This document shows positions 40,783 through 58,363 of a DNA stretch of 64,000 nt, piece after piece. Under the pieces are notes generated by a model. The model was given only the letters and a program-made list of their open reading frames with translations, did not search any database and was not told the DNA's origin. Made by a program: the position numbers and the translations under genes. How positions within the stretch are numbered: position 1 is the stretch's first letter; each line of letters opens with the position of its first letter. The DNA is from Apostichopus japonicus. Taxonomy: Eukaryota > Echinodermata > Holothuroidea > Aspidochirotida > Stichopodidae. Location of the stretch: contig NC_092568.1 in the NCBI RefSeq assembly GCF_037975245.1, positions 31,139,501 through 31,203,500 on the forward strand, read 5' to 3'.

Positions 40783-43700
40783 TTATGGAAAGGAAATAGC
40801 TTTAAACTTATTGTATACGTATTTGTTTTGGGGATCATTCACTCTTTCATTTTACCATAGCTTTAAAAGCATGCCATTAATTGTTATTATTGCGAGTAAA
40901 TTCTTGCTTTGCATTGCTTGATTGAATAGTTAAGTGAAGGTTACGGTATGTTGTAGAATGTTCACCCACTATCATTAAGGTTTCAGTATTCAAAAGTCCA
41001 ACAGATGCCAGTTTCTCTGGACCTTTAGAAGTGTTACTGTGCAGAGGTGTAGATCAGATTTCCAGTACATTTAGTTAGGAAATTGAGGATTGTGGATCCA
41101 AGGATTCTCAAATGGGAGACTCAGAAAGCAAGCGGTCGGTAGATGTCCAAATAAGTAACATAACAGAGGTGCGTAATAAACATCCGTAAATAGTAAGGGG
41201 CACATGTTAGCAAAGCGTGCTAAGATTTCTGTCACTCCATACCTTGTTATGGACAATATGAAGTTCGGAACAAATTTTAAGCACAAACATTTTGCAAAAC
41301 TGTCCAACAAAAAATGGGGGGAGGGGGAGGATACGGGATATTCATGACCCCTCCCTGCATACTAAGGTCTAAACTGTTCGGTCAGGCACTAGTTGGTACA
41401 ATCTACCGAATAGTTGGATTATGAGAAAATGAGAAGCATGCTGGGTAGTCCTCTAAAGATTGAATGACAAGATTATTGGACAACCTTCTCATGGATAGGA
41501 TTTCAAAATGTGACATAACATGGCTGCCTGACCCTTGTGCTTAAATTGTATCTGTGTCAACCTGACTAAGTCGGCACACATGAATTTGAAATGATGTTCA
41601 AATATGAGCTTGTACTTGATATTCTAAGAGTAACAGTACAATCCTAGTCCTTACCAAATAATGAAATATTTATTTGTACTTTCTTGATACTCTGTGCTAT
41701 TAAATTAGAAAATTGACCAGATTGTTTCTTTGTGTTCTTTAGTTTTCCATTGAAGTTGTAAGTGAATTGTTTTCCATTAGTGTAGATCCCCCCCCCCCCC
41801 CTGCAAGATGGGTCTTAACCTCTACAGTACAGTGCAATAGGACTGTTTACAACCTTAAAATACTTTTTAGCATCCTTTAGCCGGTCGTTTGTTTAAAACT
41901 TTGAGCCTATCTTTAATTACATGAGGTTGCCCCTTTGTTCTCCTATCTGAGCTAGAGGGACTCTCCTATCGTGTGACAGTTTCAGTGCTGGTTTGTTGGA
42001 ATCAAACATGTCTCAAAATGTAACTTTAAAATTTCAATGCTGAAACCCACCTTTCAAATATCTTGAATTTACAAAGGATCAAGTTTACAGTCAAACTGTA
42101 TATGAAACAGTTTTTATGATTTAGTTATTAAAACTTCAGAAAGAGTGATACCAGCACTGTAACAATACAATCCTATCAATATCTCTTTTTTCTTACACAA
42201 AGTCATCCAATATTGAGATTGCACGTGTGGACTAGAGAAAGAAAATATAAATCGTACAAGAGTAATTGTAAAAGCAACAATTTATATAAAATTCTGAATA
42301 TTTACAAAACTAATATCAGAATGTGACGAACATCATAGTTCTTATTATTTTCCCATCATTACATAGTTAATTACATCATAACATAGCTATTAATTTATTA
42401 TGCACAAAAGCAGGAAGATCACAACAGTGTTACAGTTTGTCTGAATCTCATGAAAGGTTGGAAAAAATTATTTGCAAAGTGATTATATCCTTAGAACAAA
42501 TTAAAACATTCTGTTACTCTCCATTGAGGGTACCAGGCCTGGTATAAACAAGATTCATACATGCTTGAGCCTTGAGGATTAATCATTTGATCTAGCACAT
42601 AACCATGGAACAAACCTGGAGTATGCAATCAGAATTGTGAAATATCTTATCTCTTACAAGAACAAAAAGCTGTGATGTTTGTTGATTCATATCAACACTG
42701 TAAAATTAAAGCCTATCGTCCAGACAATTTCCTTGGCTAGATGTTCAGGTATTAATTTATAAGTTATAACAAGTCCTCACAGAGTTTCCCGAGGTGCAGG
42801 TACAGTACTTTGCAGGGTCAAAGCTCATTTCATATCATTCAACTCTTTGTTCAATTGACAGCTATATGCATTTTTACATAAAAATTCACAGGAGAATTCT
42901 AATTACCAGAATGTCATCGTTTAATGTGAATTACAATTGTCCGAATAATAGAAAGACCAAGCGCAGCTTTATCGTTGTCAGATATTTACACATTTTTCAC
43001 TATAGCAGTACAGCAGATACACTTTAACTTCACTTAGATCACTTTGAAGAACAAGGGAAAATGTTTACAAGAGACCATTTACGTTACATGGCATCATATA
43101 AAATTACAGATCAACTGTGGAATGGAAGACAAGTATCAGTAACTACATGTAAACCAAGAAGGGATTTAAGTCCCATTTGCACTTTTAGAGGTACTTTCCA
43201 AGACTTTTCAAAGTATATAACATGCTAAAATTTCAATGGTTTTGTGTATCATAAGTGCTACATATTTGCAGTTGCAGTTATAAGAAGCCTGCCCATTTGC
43301 AATTTACATATATTTCATATGAGATCAATTATTCCCAGTACACCATGTTAACAAGACTTTAGTATGTTGCTCCTTCAGAGAGAAACCTCTCATCTTCTAC
43401 ACATGGGGACCTGTGAGTTTACCTAAACTGAGGTGACCATATTTTTCTTTTCCAGAAATTTTGAGGACATGGTATTGATGATATCAATGGGTAGGTGGTA
43501 TCTACATGATAGGTTTTAAGGTACAGGTGATATTTTGAGATCCCAATGTTTGGCGGTGCTGTATTTCAAGAATGAGGGTCAAATGCCTACTTTTCTTCTC
43601 TAGAAGCAGGCAAATTTTTTTTTTTTTTAAATATACATTATTTTTGGCCTTTGCACAAATTTGTACACATTTCTATAAAATCTTAGGACTGGCCCAAGAA

Positions 43701-44037
43701 ATTGGGGAGTCTGGTCATCTTAATCTAACCCAGTCACATTTGAAATAAGCCGTAATAAATGATTAAGTTAGGGTAGGTTGGTTCCAACTAGAGTCTAATC
43801 AAACTTCAAAACAATACACTACTTTTGCCTGAGCGTTGGGAACAAAGCAGATTTTGATTAAAGAATCACCACTGTCATCTATATTCCTTATCTATGACAT
43901 TGATCATAACTATGAGCCCATATTTAAAGACAAATATACACTTTAACATAAGCAACTGATGTTTTCAAAATTCTTGTGTAACAAGGCACCAGTACCTTGA
44001 CCTCTACAGGTGAAAGGTGAAAGTCACATTATGTAAA

Positions 44038-44575
44038 GATAGGAGAGTAGGAATCGAGGTCAAGATTATTGTCATTTGATATAGAGCTCTCATACTAGAC
44101 CAGACTGTACTGAATAAGGGATATGCCTTTCTGATGTCACTCAGGACAGGATATTAAATATGATTCACTGTGTGACAAAAACCTCTTCCACCTATTGTGG
44201 GGCTTACTATAAGATAGGAGAGTAGGAATCGAGGTAAAGATTATTGTCATTTGATATAGAGCTCTCATATATACTAGACCAGACTACTGGATAAGGGATA
44301 TGCCTTTCTGATATCACTCAGGACAGGATATTAAATATGATTCACTGTGTGACAAAAACCTCTTCCACCTAAGAGTGGGGCTTACTATAAGATAGGAGAG
44401 TAGGAATCGAGGTCAAGACTTTTATTGTCATTTGATATAGAGCTCCCATATAAACTAGACCAGACTACTGGATAAAGGATATGCCTTTCTGATATCACTC
44501 AGGACAGCAAAATAACATTGTTTCATTGTGTGACAAAACCTTCTTCCACCTAAGAGTAGGCTAACTATACCTGAG
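44038..44575. repeat. About 178-bp tandem repeat, three copies
   Basis: GATAGGAGAGTAGGAATCG starts copies at 44038, 44213 and 44391. The last copy runs to within about 180 bp of the DNAAF10 stop, so the repeat probably forms part of its 3' UTR or flank. Confidence 0.88.
44421..44426 (-). promoter_or_regulatory. Candidate DNAAF10 polyadenylation signal
   Basis: TTTATT (AATAAA on the gene strand) lies about 330 bp past the stop, inside the third tandem-repeat copy. The matching positions of the other two copies lack it. Confidence 0.4.
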
Positions 44576-44752
44576 TATTACTCAACGATCAAACCATCTC
44601 CAAATTGAGGCACTTCAACTAGTTCGCCAAACAAGGTGTCAGATTTCTTTTCGGCAATCCTCTGAACGGCTCTTGCGTTTAATGTGGCCGATAATGTGGC
44701 CGATTCTTTGCATCTTCTTCTCTTCAATGATATCATTTCACTGTCATCGCTG

Positions 44753-47700
44753 TCACACCCTTGCAAGCTTGGTCACTATGAGTACTCTAACACACTGATC
44801 AAACGCTGTGCAGACAGCCAGACCTTCTTTGTCAGGACTCCAATCGAGGGCGTTGATTGGTTGTTTACTCAGAGTAGTATTCTCTAAGAGGTTTAAAGTT
44901 CCAGCTACTCCCATTTCTATTTCATCGCTATCTTTTGCCACTCTGTTGGCTGGATATTGACTGGAGAAAAAAATCATAATTATAATAATAATAAAAGAAG
45001 AAAAATTAACAAAAAAGGTAAAATAAAAATGTTAAAAGAGACACAGAACAGAATGACTTAAATGTATGAGTAATGTAGGCCTAATGCTCATCTCCATTGG
45101 AATAAAACAATATACATCAGAGACAGGGTGCGAGATGGGGGAGGTTGCGGGTAAGAAAAATGGTGAAGGTCGGGGGAGGGGTAAAGGAGTACAATTAAGA
45201 GAAACAATGATACAAGAGGCAGTCACAACTTGTAGCAAACAGCCAAGTCAGCTTCAATCAAAGCAGTTTTCTTATTTGCCAAAACAGTAATAATTTGCAA
45301 ATAGGTACTCACTATTTCCAAAGATAAGCAGATCCATTGCCTCCCAATGTCATGAAAATGTCTCTGTTTTGGGGAAGATGTTTTGCCGCCCAAACTGTAG
45401 AATCATGAGCCTGAAAGAAACAGACAATAACTTTTAAGATGTCAAAGTTATTCACTACCACTGACAAGAAGACATGAATCTAAAAGAATATTCTGGTGGT
45501 TGAAATTGATTGCATAGCAAACTTGCTGAAAATTGTCTGCATCTATTGGCAAAACAACACATCCTTCTAGCAGTTTTCTATCGCCATGATATGAGTTTTT
45601 CAATTCTTTTGATATTTTGTAAATGTATCTGGCAACAGCAGAACAAATGATGTCACCAGGGCAAGACAGCTGAAAATGTCTATATTATTTGTCAATTATT
45701 TATCCACAGAAGAATATTTCTACAAAGAAGATACATTTTGTTGAAATTCTAAATACAGAGAACTTTTGACAGCTATACTTAGCAAACATTTAAAATGTAT
45801 CAGGTGTCAAAGAAGCTTTTGAAGAGCATTTACCCAGATGACATCACAGACCCACTACTGTGATCCAACTTCCTGGAGATGTTGAAGGTTTAGCCAGTCA
45901 AAATATGTTACATTCAATCAACTATGTCTCAAGTTAGGGGCAAGATGTTGAGACATCTGAGGTTTTCAACAGGAATATTTTTCTCGTCAACATAAGTTCT
46001 ACATTGTTTGTCACCTGAAAATCCATTTAAGTCCTGAGTAGTTGAAAAAATGTATTAATAGTCTGGCAATAGCAGAGTGAGTGATGTCATCCCGATGAAA
46101 CAGCATAAAGAGGAATATGTTTTTGGCCACTCAACTGGTATCATGTTCAATGAACAAGTAACACTTTACAAGAATGTTTGCAATGATAATTTCAAGGACC
46201 ATGTTCTGAGTTTCTGATCTTTGAACAAACAAGACTCATATTAAAACAATCAGTTTACAAAATATTATGCTGGTACATTAATGTAGCAAATACCACAGCC
46301 GATTGAGGAACATTGTGATGCAAAGGAACATGGTTTATGACACCTATCATCAGGTCTATTAATAGTAATTTACATAAGCATTATTTAAAACTCGCATCAA
46401 AGAAAATTGGATTCAGGAGAAAGGTTTTCTTAATAAAATATCATCAATTACCATGAGAAAAAAAGGTTTTGAATTATATATCATAACATTTATCACAACA
46501 TTCCTGAAATATACTCTAACAAAAGAGAACATTTGTTACCTTTTCGGTCATCTTGGCAAAACCTTTCTTTGGATGTTGTGTTCTCATATCAAAAACATGT
46601 ATCTTCGATTCCAAGACCGTGGCCACAAGCTTGTTCATGTTGATATCTTTCCTGTCAAATTCAACAAAGCAAACCTGACGAAAAAACATGATTTAAAAAA
46701 AAAGATAAGTTTATTATGGTTCAAAGGTTTTATGGATGAAAGAAGAGTGAGCATATATGTAACAGGTACGAAAGAAGTTACTATGAACATCTAACAAATT
46801 GTGTAAAGAAATATCCTCATATAGGTACATATTTGAGTTAACACCCCTAAACAAGTATGGAATATACCTACAGTCCTACACCATAACAAAAATCACAGCA
46901 TCAAACTTTAATACCTTAAAGCAGGTTTCTGAGGTCTGTAAACATTAGTAATCCCATGTGAGAGACATGTTTTTGTTTCACTTACTCCATTTTTGACATT
47001 AATTAGTATAACATCTACAGGACATGTCTTTTACACTCCATTTTTTTAACATTAATGTCCCATCAAAGTGACATGCATTTTTTACTAACTCCTCTTTGAA
47101 CATTAGTATCCCACCAAATGGAAATGTTGTTTTCACTTTTAATCAACTTTTTAAAATTAATATCACATCAAAGTGATATGCATTTTTAACTTACCCCGTT
47201 CTTAACGTTAGTATCCCATCGAAGGGACATGTTCTTCAGATCAAAGAGTTTGATGTCTCCGTTGTCATATCCAGCTGCTACACATCTGTCCATCTGGTTA
47301 TGAGCATGACCTGTCATAAAAAAACAATAAAGTTGTAAATTTTGGAAAGAAGATGAAGAAAAAAACAGAAAGGAATGTAGATGTAAAGACACATCACATA
47401 TTATAGTACTGGTTAGACTAAAATTAAATTGATATAAGGGTTTGGGCTGTCAGTTCCCTCAAGGGCGGTTCAGAAGCCCTTAGTGCAAAACAAGTGATTT
47501 CAGATTCTGATATATTAAGGCCTAATTATTTCTTTTGTAATCACTGAATTTATGCAATGTTGTACTTTACCTCATAAACCAGACACCAGTATTGACCATA
47601 GTGTAGAAATGAGAAAAGAAATTCAAATGGAATTGGAATCACACAGCAAGATGTTTTTTATGCTGGTTGACATCACATGGAATGCAATTGTCTCTGTACA

Positions 47701-50350
47701 TAATAAGTCCTGCTTCATTTTATATGGAAAGGAATAAACACTCAAAACAGTGTACTTTATTGACTATGTTTATCATTGAATTTGTTTCTTCTGTTTCGGT
47801 TCTTTCAATGGTTTTGAAACAAACTCGTTCACCATTGCTGCAGTGTGGTGATAATGGATGTGGTGCAAACCCAACCCCCCCCCCCATCTCATCCTCCCCT
47901 CAGTTTGGAGAAAGTGGTCAGACGGTGAGATGAACTCTGTCCCTCACGTCATCATCATATTTCTTCATAGGATAGAACCCGTCGAGGTCCTATACTATGC
48001 AAGTTATAATGGTGATGTACAATTGTCATTGGTTTGATTTTAACATGTCGTATGCCAGCATCGACGAGTTCGGCAGATGACAGTCCTGACCATGAAATAA
48101 GATTGTCGACCCATCGAAGACGAGGTCTGCCAGGGCCCCGACGAGTACCGGCAGGGAGACCACCAATCGCAGCACGTGCAAAGCCACCCACGTGCGGATT
48201 TAAAATGGACGACATGGGAACAGGAATGGGCGTCTTGCTGCCTCTGCATTTTCCTAACACTTACAAATAATTAGGGTAGGCTATTTATGAATTGGTGTTT
48301 TTCCATGATAATCGTAGGGATAAGTTTAAAATGAGTATCTTTGGCTCCCTAATCTTTGTGGATTACTTTATAACTACAAGCTTAGCAGAGCAATAAAGAC
48401 AGATGAAAATGATGACTTCATAGCTCACACATACCAAATGCAACACTCCAGCAATCTCTCTTGGTTTCTCCTTCCTTTGGCTTCATGCAGGCCACTGGGT
48501 CATCCTTTTGCCTTGGATCCCAAACTTTGACTGACCCTGTATCAGAATAAGATGTATAATGATGTGTTTAAATCTCAAACAAAATTTAAGAATTAAATAA
48601 CAATGTACTTATTAAATAACAAAATAAAATCTAAAGCTTTTTAACTTCAATGGAGTGAAAGTATGGATATGAGTGAAAAAATATTAAAAATATATAAAAT
48701 TAGATATGCTGCAGAAAATTAGATCCAAATACTGTGGTAAGCATTGCATCATACCATGTCAATGCTATGTGTGAAAGAATTCTACAAACTGACAGAAATT
48801 CTGAGGAAAAAACCACTTCCATGAGTTTATAAAGTTCCCTCAACACTAACCATCTCTGCTTCCAGTGACAAGTTCCCTTGGTCCTTCACCAACACCAAGA
48901 CCACCAACACCATCAATACTGTTGATTATTTCAGTGTGGGCTGTAGTGGAATAAAGAGGGAGTGCTGTCTTCTCAAGGTCCCTGTAAAAAAAATTTTAAA
49001 TTTTTGTTAAAAAATCCATATTAATGTCAATATAGAAAAGTCAATGCCATGAAGAACAGCTAAAAAGACAAAACAATAATTTCATCTAGAAAATTTGCTT
49101 TTAAAATAATTCAAGTTGATAACTTAGGTTGAGAAAATACTGTACATCATAAATAATTCTGATAACACTAGTTGTCTCTCTTGGGGCTTAATTTTCTTGG
49201 CAAGCCTTACCAGATTCTTAGGTTTCCAGCAAAGTCGCCAGTTGCAAAGTTCCGTTGCTTTAAACTGCTGGCACCAAATGTGCCACACTTGAAAGGATCC
49301 TTTTTCTCAACCTGTTGATCAATGAAAATATGTTGAAGTTATGCACAGACTGCAAATATTGAAATATTTTTGATGATCATAGGTGCAAGAAATATCGTAC
49401 AACTTTGTCTTACATTGATAGTGTGACAGGAGCATTGAGGAAATTACACTGAAATTTCTTTGTTCTTTGCTACATCTAGAAATTCTGTGTTATGAAATCA
49501 TGTGGCCTCTACAATAGAATCTAACAACTAAATGTTCTTTAAAGGTGAGTGGAAATGATAATCCCTCTGGTTTGTTACTGAGTTATTATTTACATTTTGC
49601 AACTTGATGCTTCAGCATGAACTACAGGCTATATGAAATTAGTCAATGCTCTAGGTTGTCTTTATCTGTGAGACATGAATGAAATTTATCTTGTAGCTTT
49701 TACAACTTCGTTTGTTGTAAACAATTCCAGCTTAGCCTTGGTTCAAGCTGTCTCTTCAAATAGGTCACCAAATGTAAATGTCCCAATGCCTTGTTAGAAC
49801 TAAACAAGCAAGATTTCCCTTTGTGGCATAAGCATTAGATTGCTGTTGTGGTGAATGGGTGAACTTTATTATAGGGAGCTACAAAATACAAAATTGCTGT
49901 TTTTGCCTTTAAGACTGTACCATTTATAAGAAGGCAGTTAGGCAGTAACAGTTTGATGCATTTTTAAAAGCTGTAAAAATTAAAATTTGCATTCAATGTC
50001 ATTACCATTTGACATTAAAAATAAAACATGGCAACTATGGCATCAATGCAGCTGCATTTATTACACAGAACACAAATTTAAAGAACACGCGATATAACAC
50101 TAGGCTACCATAAATCAAGAAGCATGTTTTCATACTATACTTTGGTCATTAAAGTAAGGCCTACCTCTGACACAACGTTTATTTCCCCAGAGGAAGTCAT
50201 TTCACAAACTTGCAATGAACCAGTTTGGCGTGGGTAGTTGCCCAGGACAACAAATCGAGCACTGCATGGAACCCATTTCACATCAAATAACGTTTTATTC
50301 ATAGATTTTTCACTATGAACCATAATACTTGGTTTATCTGATGAATTCAT
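44753..50350 (-). CDS. DNAAF10: Dynein axonemal assembly factor 10 (WD repeat protein 92), 8 exons
   Basis: It is a cytoplasmic WD40 adaptor that works with R2TP-type co-chaperones in pre-assembly of axonemal dynein arms. Exons: 50350-50165, 49311-49211, 48981-48851, 48536-48435, 47310-47195, 46674-46540, 45410-45313 and 44960-44753, all GT-AG and in phase. They give 358 aa (human 357). Sequence agrees with the human protein throughout: [81 protein letters not shown], and the end [13 protein letters not shown] single beta-propeller is expected. It shares a 501-bp head-to-head promoter region with PSMA6. Its presence implies motile cilia. Confidence 0.96.
46935..47190 (-). repeat. Tandem decayed copies of the DNAAF10 exon 5 splice-donor edge
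   Basis: Four or five copies of a 50-57 bp unit resemble 47184-47240, the real exon 5 end with its donor. Each keeps forms of AACATTAGTATCCCATC and GACATG and an ACTTACTCC or ACTAACTCC-like donor region. They extend into intron 5 with rising divergence. Confidence 0.7.
47935..48250 (-). mobile_element. Probable LINE ORF2 C-terminal fragment in DNAAF10 intron 4
   Basis: The minus-strand frame encodes [18 protein letters not shown] followed by [11 protein letters not shown]. This resembles the GRPRxRWxDN...GLS tail common at the C-terminus of non-LTR reverse transcriptases. An ATGATGATGA tract follows, as in RTE-type 3' ends. It is GC-rich compared with its surroundings. Only the tail is present; family is a guess. 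Confidence 0.45.
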
Positions 50351-50851
50351 GATGAAGTTTACAGCTTTGTAGCGCGCTTCTGGTATTAATGTTAGGTCTA
50401 AACTGTCTCCTCACTAAAGACTAGCCCTTGCAGTATTGCCAGTATAATGTTCAGTATGTAATGCATAGTGATCAGTTCGTATTGGTGCGAGACCACCTTT
50501 GACCTGATAAGGCCAAATGTTACTGTCTATTAATACGTTTATTCGCCCATTATAAAACAAGTAGTTCAAAAATATTTCCCTCTAAGATAACGTTACAAAA
50601 ATAGTGAAAATTTGAAATTTTATTGATGTGCTTTTCAATTTTTATTAGTTTTTTAAATTATTTTTCAAACCTGGAAAAGCCTGTCATGGCGATTTACATG
50701 GTAGCATGACAGTGAACATTTTTTACATAGCCTATAGGCTTAACTGTAGAAGAAGTTGTCTTAACGTCACACAAAGTAAAACTCATCGGTTGCAAAGTAG
50801 AAGCCAGCCAATTCTTTCATTCCATATTTTATGATACAGACCTGAAAAGAC
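50351..50851. promoter_or_regulatory. Bidirectional promoter region DNAAF10/PSMA6
   Basis: The two start codons lie 501 bp apart on opposite strands. I see no TATA box or obvious motif; the AT-rich centre has no ORF. Shared regulation is inferred from spacing alone. Confidence 0.6.
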
Positions 50852-55257
<4,406 letters not shown>

Positions 55258-56723
55258 GGATCCTTCAGCTTACTGTACAGTTAACTTTTTGTATTTTATT
55301 GTCCAGACCCAAAGACCATGAATGTGAGAACCCTCGAAGTACCCCTGATGGTACCACCATGGTCCTCAACAATCATCTGTGACACCCCTTACAGATTTAA
55401 AGTTCAATATTGATGGAAGAGTTAAGTTGTTGGCTTTTTTTAGTGAACTTTGAACGCCTAGAGTTTGAATGTCTGTGCCATGCATCCAGACAACAGTCCA
55501 CATCGTTGGTATTTATGCAAAGGAGAAAAATGTCTGAGAAGTAACAAGTTAGTTGATGGTTGAGCTCTCAGATTCTGCTTCCCCTCCCCCTACCCACCAT
55601 TTAGTAGTATTTGAATTTGTTTACCATCATAGCAAGATAATAAGAGGCATGTCTCCATTGCGTGAAGATTCATTCCACAACAAATCAAGTCTGTTTTCCA
55701 AAACAGGAAGATGAATTTAAAACAAGAAATGAATTTGGTTTAACCTGTGCATGTTTCTATTTGCATTTTAACTTAGAAGGGTTAGCAGAATCAAGAATTC
55801 TCAACCACATGTCATTGCAGTCATTAAATTGAGACTTACTCTTCCACTAAAACAGTGTACTGGGTTATACAGAATACACTTTTCTATCATGGTCTGTCAG
55901 AATATATGTCACTCTTTGCAGATTTGATTTGTCGTTGAGAAATGTACTATTTCAGACAGTCCTGAGATGATTTGTTACCTATTTCAGAACAGAACTTTGA
56001 AAAGGAAGCAACAGCTACAATCTCCTATTTCAAGTATTTGTCATTTTTAAAGTGGAAACTTGAAACTCTGATGCTGTAAATATTCTGGATAATTGATTGG
56101 TTCGTAGGTTAAGAGAAGTCAAGCAAGGCAGAGGATCCATGGGGGTTAGAGGTAACTGATGTTAATGTGGACCAGGTACTTTATCTTATCTTCCTAGTTG
56201 AAGGAATATTAAATAAAATGAGGAAAAGAATCAAAGAATACTGATGCTTTCTTGTGTTTCATTCTATAGTGGTGGTATGTGTGTATGCATACAACACCTT
56301 GTCTTGTAAACATGATAACATGATGAAAAAATATCATAGTGGGTTAATTAATTTCACATATTGGAATGACAGTCTATCTTAGTTAGTAAGAGAGGTCAAA
56401 ACTCATGTGAAATAACCAAAGGTCAAAGTTTGGAAGAATTTAGTTAACACAGTAACTCCAAAAGTATAACTTGGTTGAGTTGGTATTTATGCATTAGGTA
56501 TGTGGATCCATTTAAGAGTTACACTGTTTTGCAGAGGTCTGAAAGCCTAGTAAAAACAAAATCCACCTTAGTGAGTACAAGCAACCTATTGTTTTCTGCA
56601 AAGATTCAAGGTTATTTGAGGTCAACAGAAGTCCAGATACTTTAACAATGTAATCATGATAGCTCCAACAGTAAAAACTAAAATGTGTAGGTTGAAACGA
56701 GTCCAAGAACCTTGCTGAATTAC
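55258..56723. other. PSMA6 3' UTR and downstream unique DNA
   Basis: This is AT-rich sequence after the stop, including the candidate poly(A) signal at 56212. I see no coding exon in it. Confidence 0.5.
56212..56217 (+). promoter_or_regulatory. Candidate PSMA6 polyadenylation signal
   Basis: AATAAA lies about 950 bp after the stop codon, so the 3' UTR would be long. An earlier variant signal may be used instead. Confidence 0.4.
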
Positions 56724-57102
56724 TTAAAGGCATTGAATACTCGTCCCAAACCGTGTGTGGCCATCTGAAAAAGTTAACTTTCTGTTGCTGGCAAGTGACG
56801 TTTGTGTTCGTGTCGCTACAAATGCAGACAGTAATGAAACGTGACCCCTTGTTATCTTTAGCTGGACCTGAGATGTCCACCGCTGTATCGTTTATACACT
56901 AGTGCTGTGAGTATTGATCGCAGCTGTATGTACTGACTGTACACTAGTGTCTAATTACCGACAGTAGCAAGCTGTGTGTGTATTTTCTGGGATCGATGGT
57001 GGTGCCAATTTGGTGATGTCAATTCTGTTACACCTCATTCGAAACTAGGTCAGATTACCGGCATTAGACGTTTCTTTTTGGGCGAGTCTTCACACCCTTT
57101 AA
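56724..57102 (-). mobile_element. TTAA-flanked MITE, copy 3, complete
   Basis: It starts TTAAAGGCATTGAATACTCG and ends CGAGTCTTCACACCCTTTAA, an imperfect inverted repeat bounded by TTAA. Compared with copy 1 it is in the opposite orientation. It shares AGTTAACTTTC, ACACTAGTGTCTAATTACC and GGGATCGATGGTGG with the others. No transposase is encoded. Confidence 0.8.
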
Positions 57103-57657
57103 AAGACAGTACTAGTCAAAGAATAACTGAAACAGCTGGCTTTCTGGTTAGATTATATTTGACTTTATTTGCAATAATGCTTGCTGTATTTGTTTAGTTA
57201 ACTTATATATCATCGTTCATAAAATTAAACTGAAAAAGGAAACTTACACATTTAACATATCCAATTTCGAAAAGCTTTGCAAGAATGAATGGGTGTACAA
57301 AGCGCTTTGAAGGCCAAAAAATTAATAAAATATTTGCAATATACAACAATTACTGAGAAGGATTTTTTTCGTTTCACTTAATCAAATTACATGTGTGATA
57401 CTCAAAATGACCATACCTTACATGTATTAATCTATCACTAAAAAATAACATTGAAGTTTGTGGCAAGTATGTGATGTATCCAATCTTGAAAATGGGTGTA
57501 GAAGGATTGTAGAAAGGTGGTGGTTGCACCATTTTTTCATGCGTCTCGGTCAAGAAAATTTCATCCATATCGGAGAACCGAGTTTCAAAATATTTTCACC
57601 TACATATCTTAGGGGAAGAGGACCACCTCAATAATGGGAACGTCCCAGCCCGCTACA
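57103..57657. other. Spacer without recognisable features
   Basis: AT-rich DNA between two mobile elements; nothing supported was seen. Confidence 0.5.
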
Positions 57658-57710
57658 CATGTCAGGTGCGTATCCAGGGGGGGGCGTTGGGGGCGCGCGC
57701 CCCCCGGGTA

Positions 57711-57880
57711 AGAAAAAGAGGAGAGAAAAAAAAGAGAAGAAAAAAGGAAAAAAGAGGGGAAAAAGAGGAGGAGGAGAGGAAGGAAGGGAAAAGAAAAAGA
57801 AGAAAGAGAGAAGAAGGAGAAAAGGAGGGAGTAAAAGAAAAACGCGAAGACACCGGGAAGAGAAAGAGGAACAGTGACAT
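57711..57880 (+). repeat. Purine-rich GAA/GGA low-complexity tract
   Basis: Almost every base on the plus strand is A or G for about 170 bp. It yields long but meaningless Lys/Glu/Arg open frames. Confidence 0.85.
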
Positions 57881-58204
57881 CATTACAGCGCTGAAGGGTA
57901 GCCAGTGACGGATCAATGATTTCGTAAAAGTGTGCCTCACCCTACCCCTTACACCGACAACTCCATTTTGTTGACGTTTCCATTTTCCTCTCTCACTAAT
58001 GATCTATATATATATACTTTATATGGTCTATCATAACGCGTGTGTAGAATTGTGCTATGAAACCAACTGTGGCTGGTCTCGAACTCGACCGTGTCGTCGG
58101 GGAACATGACGCATTTTGGGATGGGGGCGACCGCCCCCCCCCCATTCAGCATTTTTTTTAAATGATATCGCTAAGTAATTTCAAAATAGAAAGTGCTAAG
58201 ATGC

Positions 58205-58363
58205 AACTGACAAGGCCTGGGAAGTGTCATTTCCAGCGATCTGGGAGACATTTTCGGCCAAAATTTGCTTGTACGCTTCGCGCCAACCTATGGTGGCGCT
58301 ACGCTTAGATAATTTGCCTACAGGCTTCGCCCCTCCCTTGGCAAATTCCTCGCTACGCGCCTG
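58205..58363 (+). repeat. Relative of the transposon right arm
   Basis: The segment with TGGTGGCGCTACGCTTAGAT and the end CTACGCGCCTG matches the right arms at 58930-59093 and 59640-59778 in the same orientation. No partner left end was found, so it is probably a partial third element. Confidence 0.6.

Larger units (their letters stand above)
40666..44752. other. Convergent FH/DNAAF10 intergenic and 3' UTR region
   Basis: Both genes end here. Beyond the FH poly(A) signal I see AT-rich unique DNA, C-runs near 41790 and the tandem repeat at 44038. No coding exon was found on either strand. Confidence 0.55.

Noticed and set aside
44684-44887. Plus-strand 67-aa frame over DNAAF10 exon 8
   Set aside because: It is antisense to a well-supported coding exon with no independent signal.
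47186-47392. Separate small WD-repeat gene
   Set aside because: It is exon 5 of DNAAF10 plus intron read-through.
57659-57940. Overlapping Lys/Glu/Arg-rich and Ser/Phe-rich open frames
   Set aside because: They arise from the purine tract and the GC-rich transposon arm. Both strands are open for compositional reasons.
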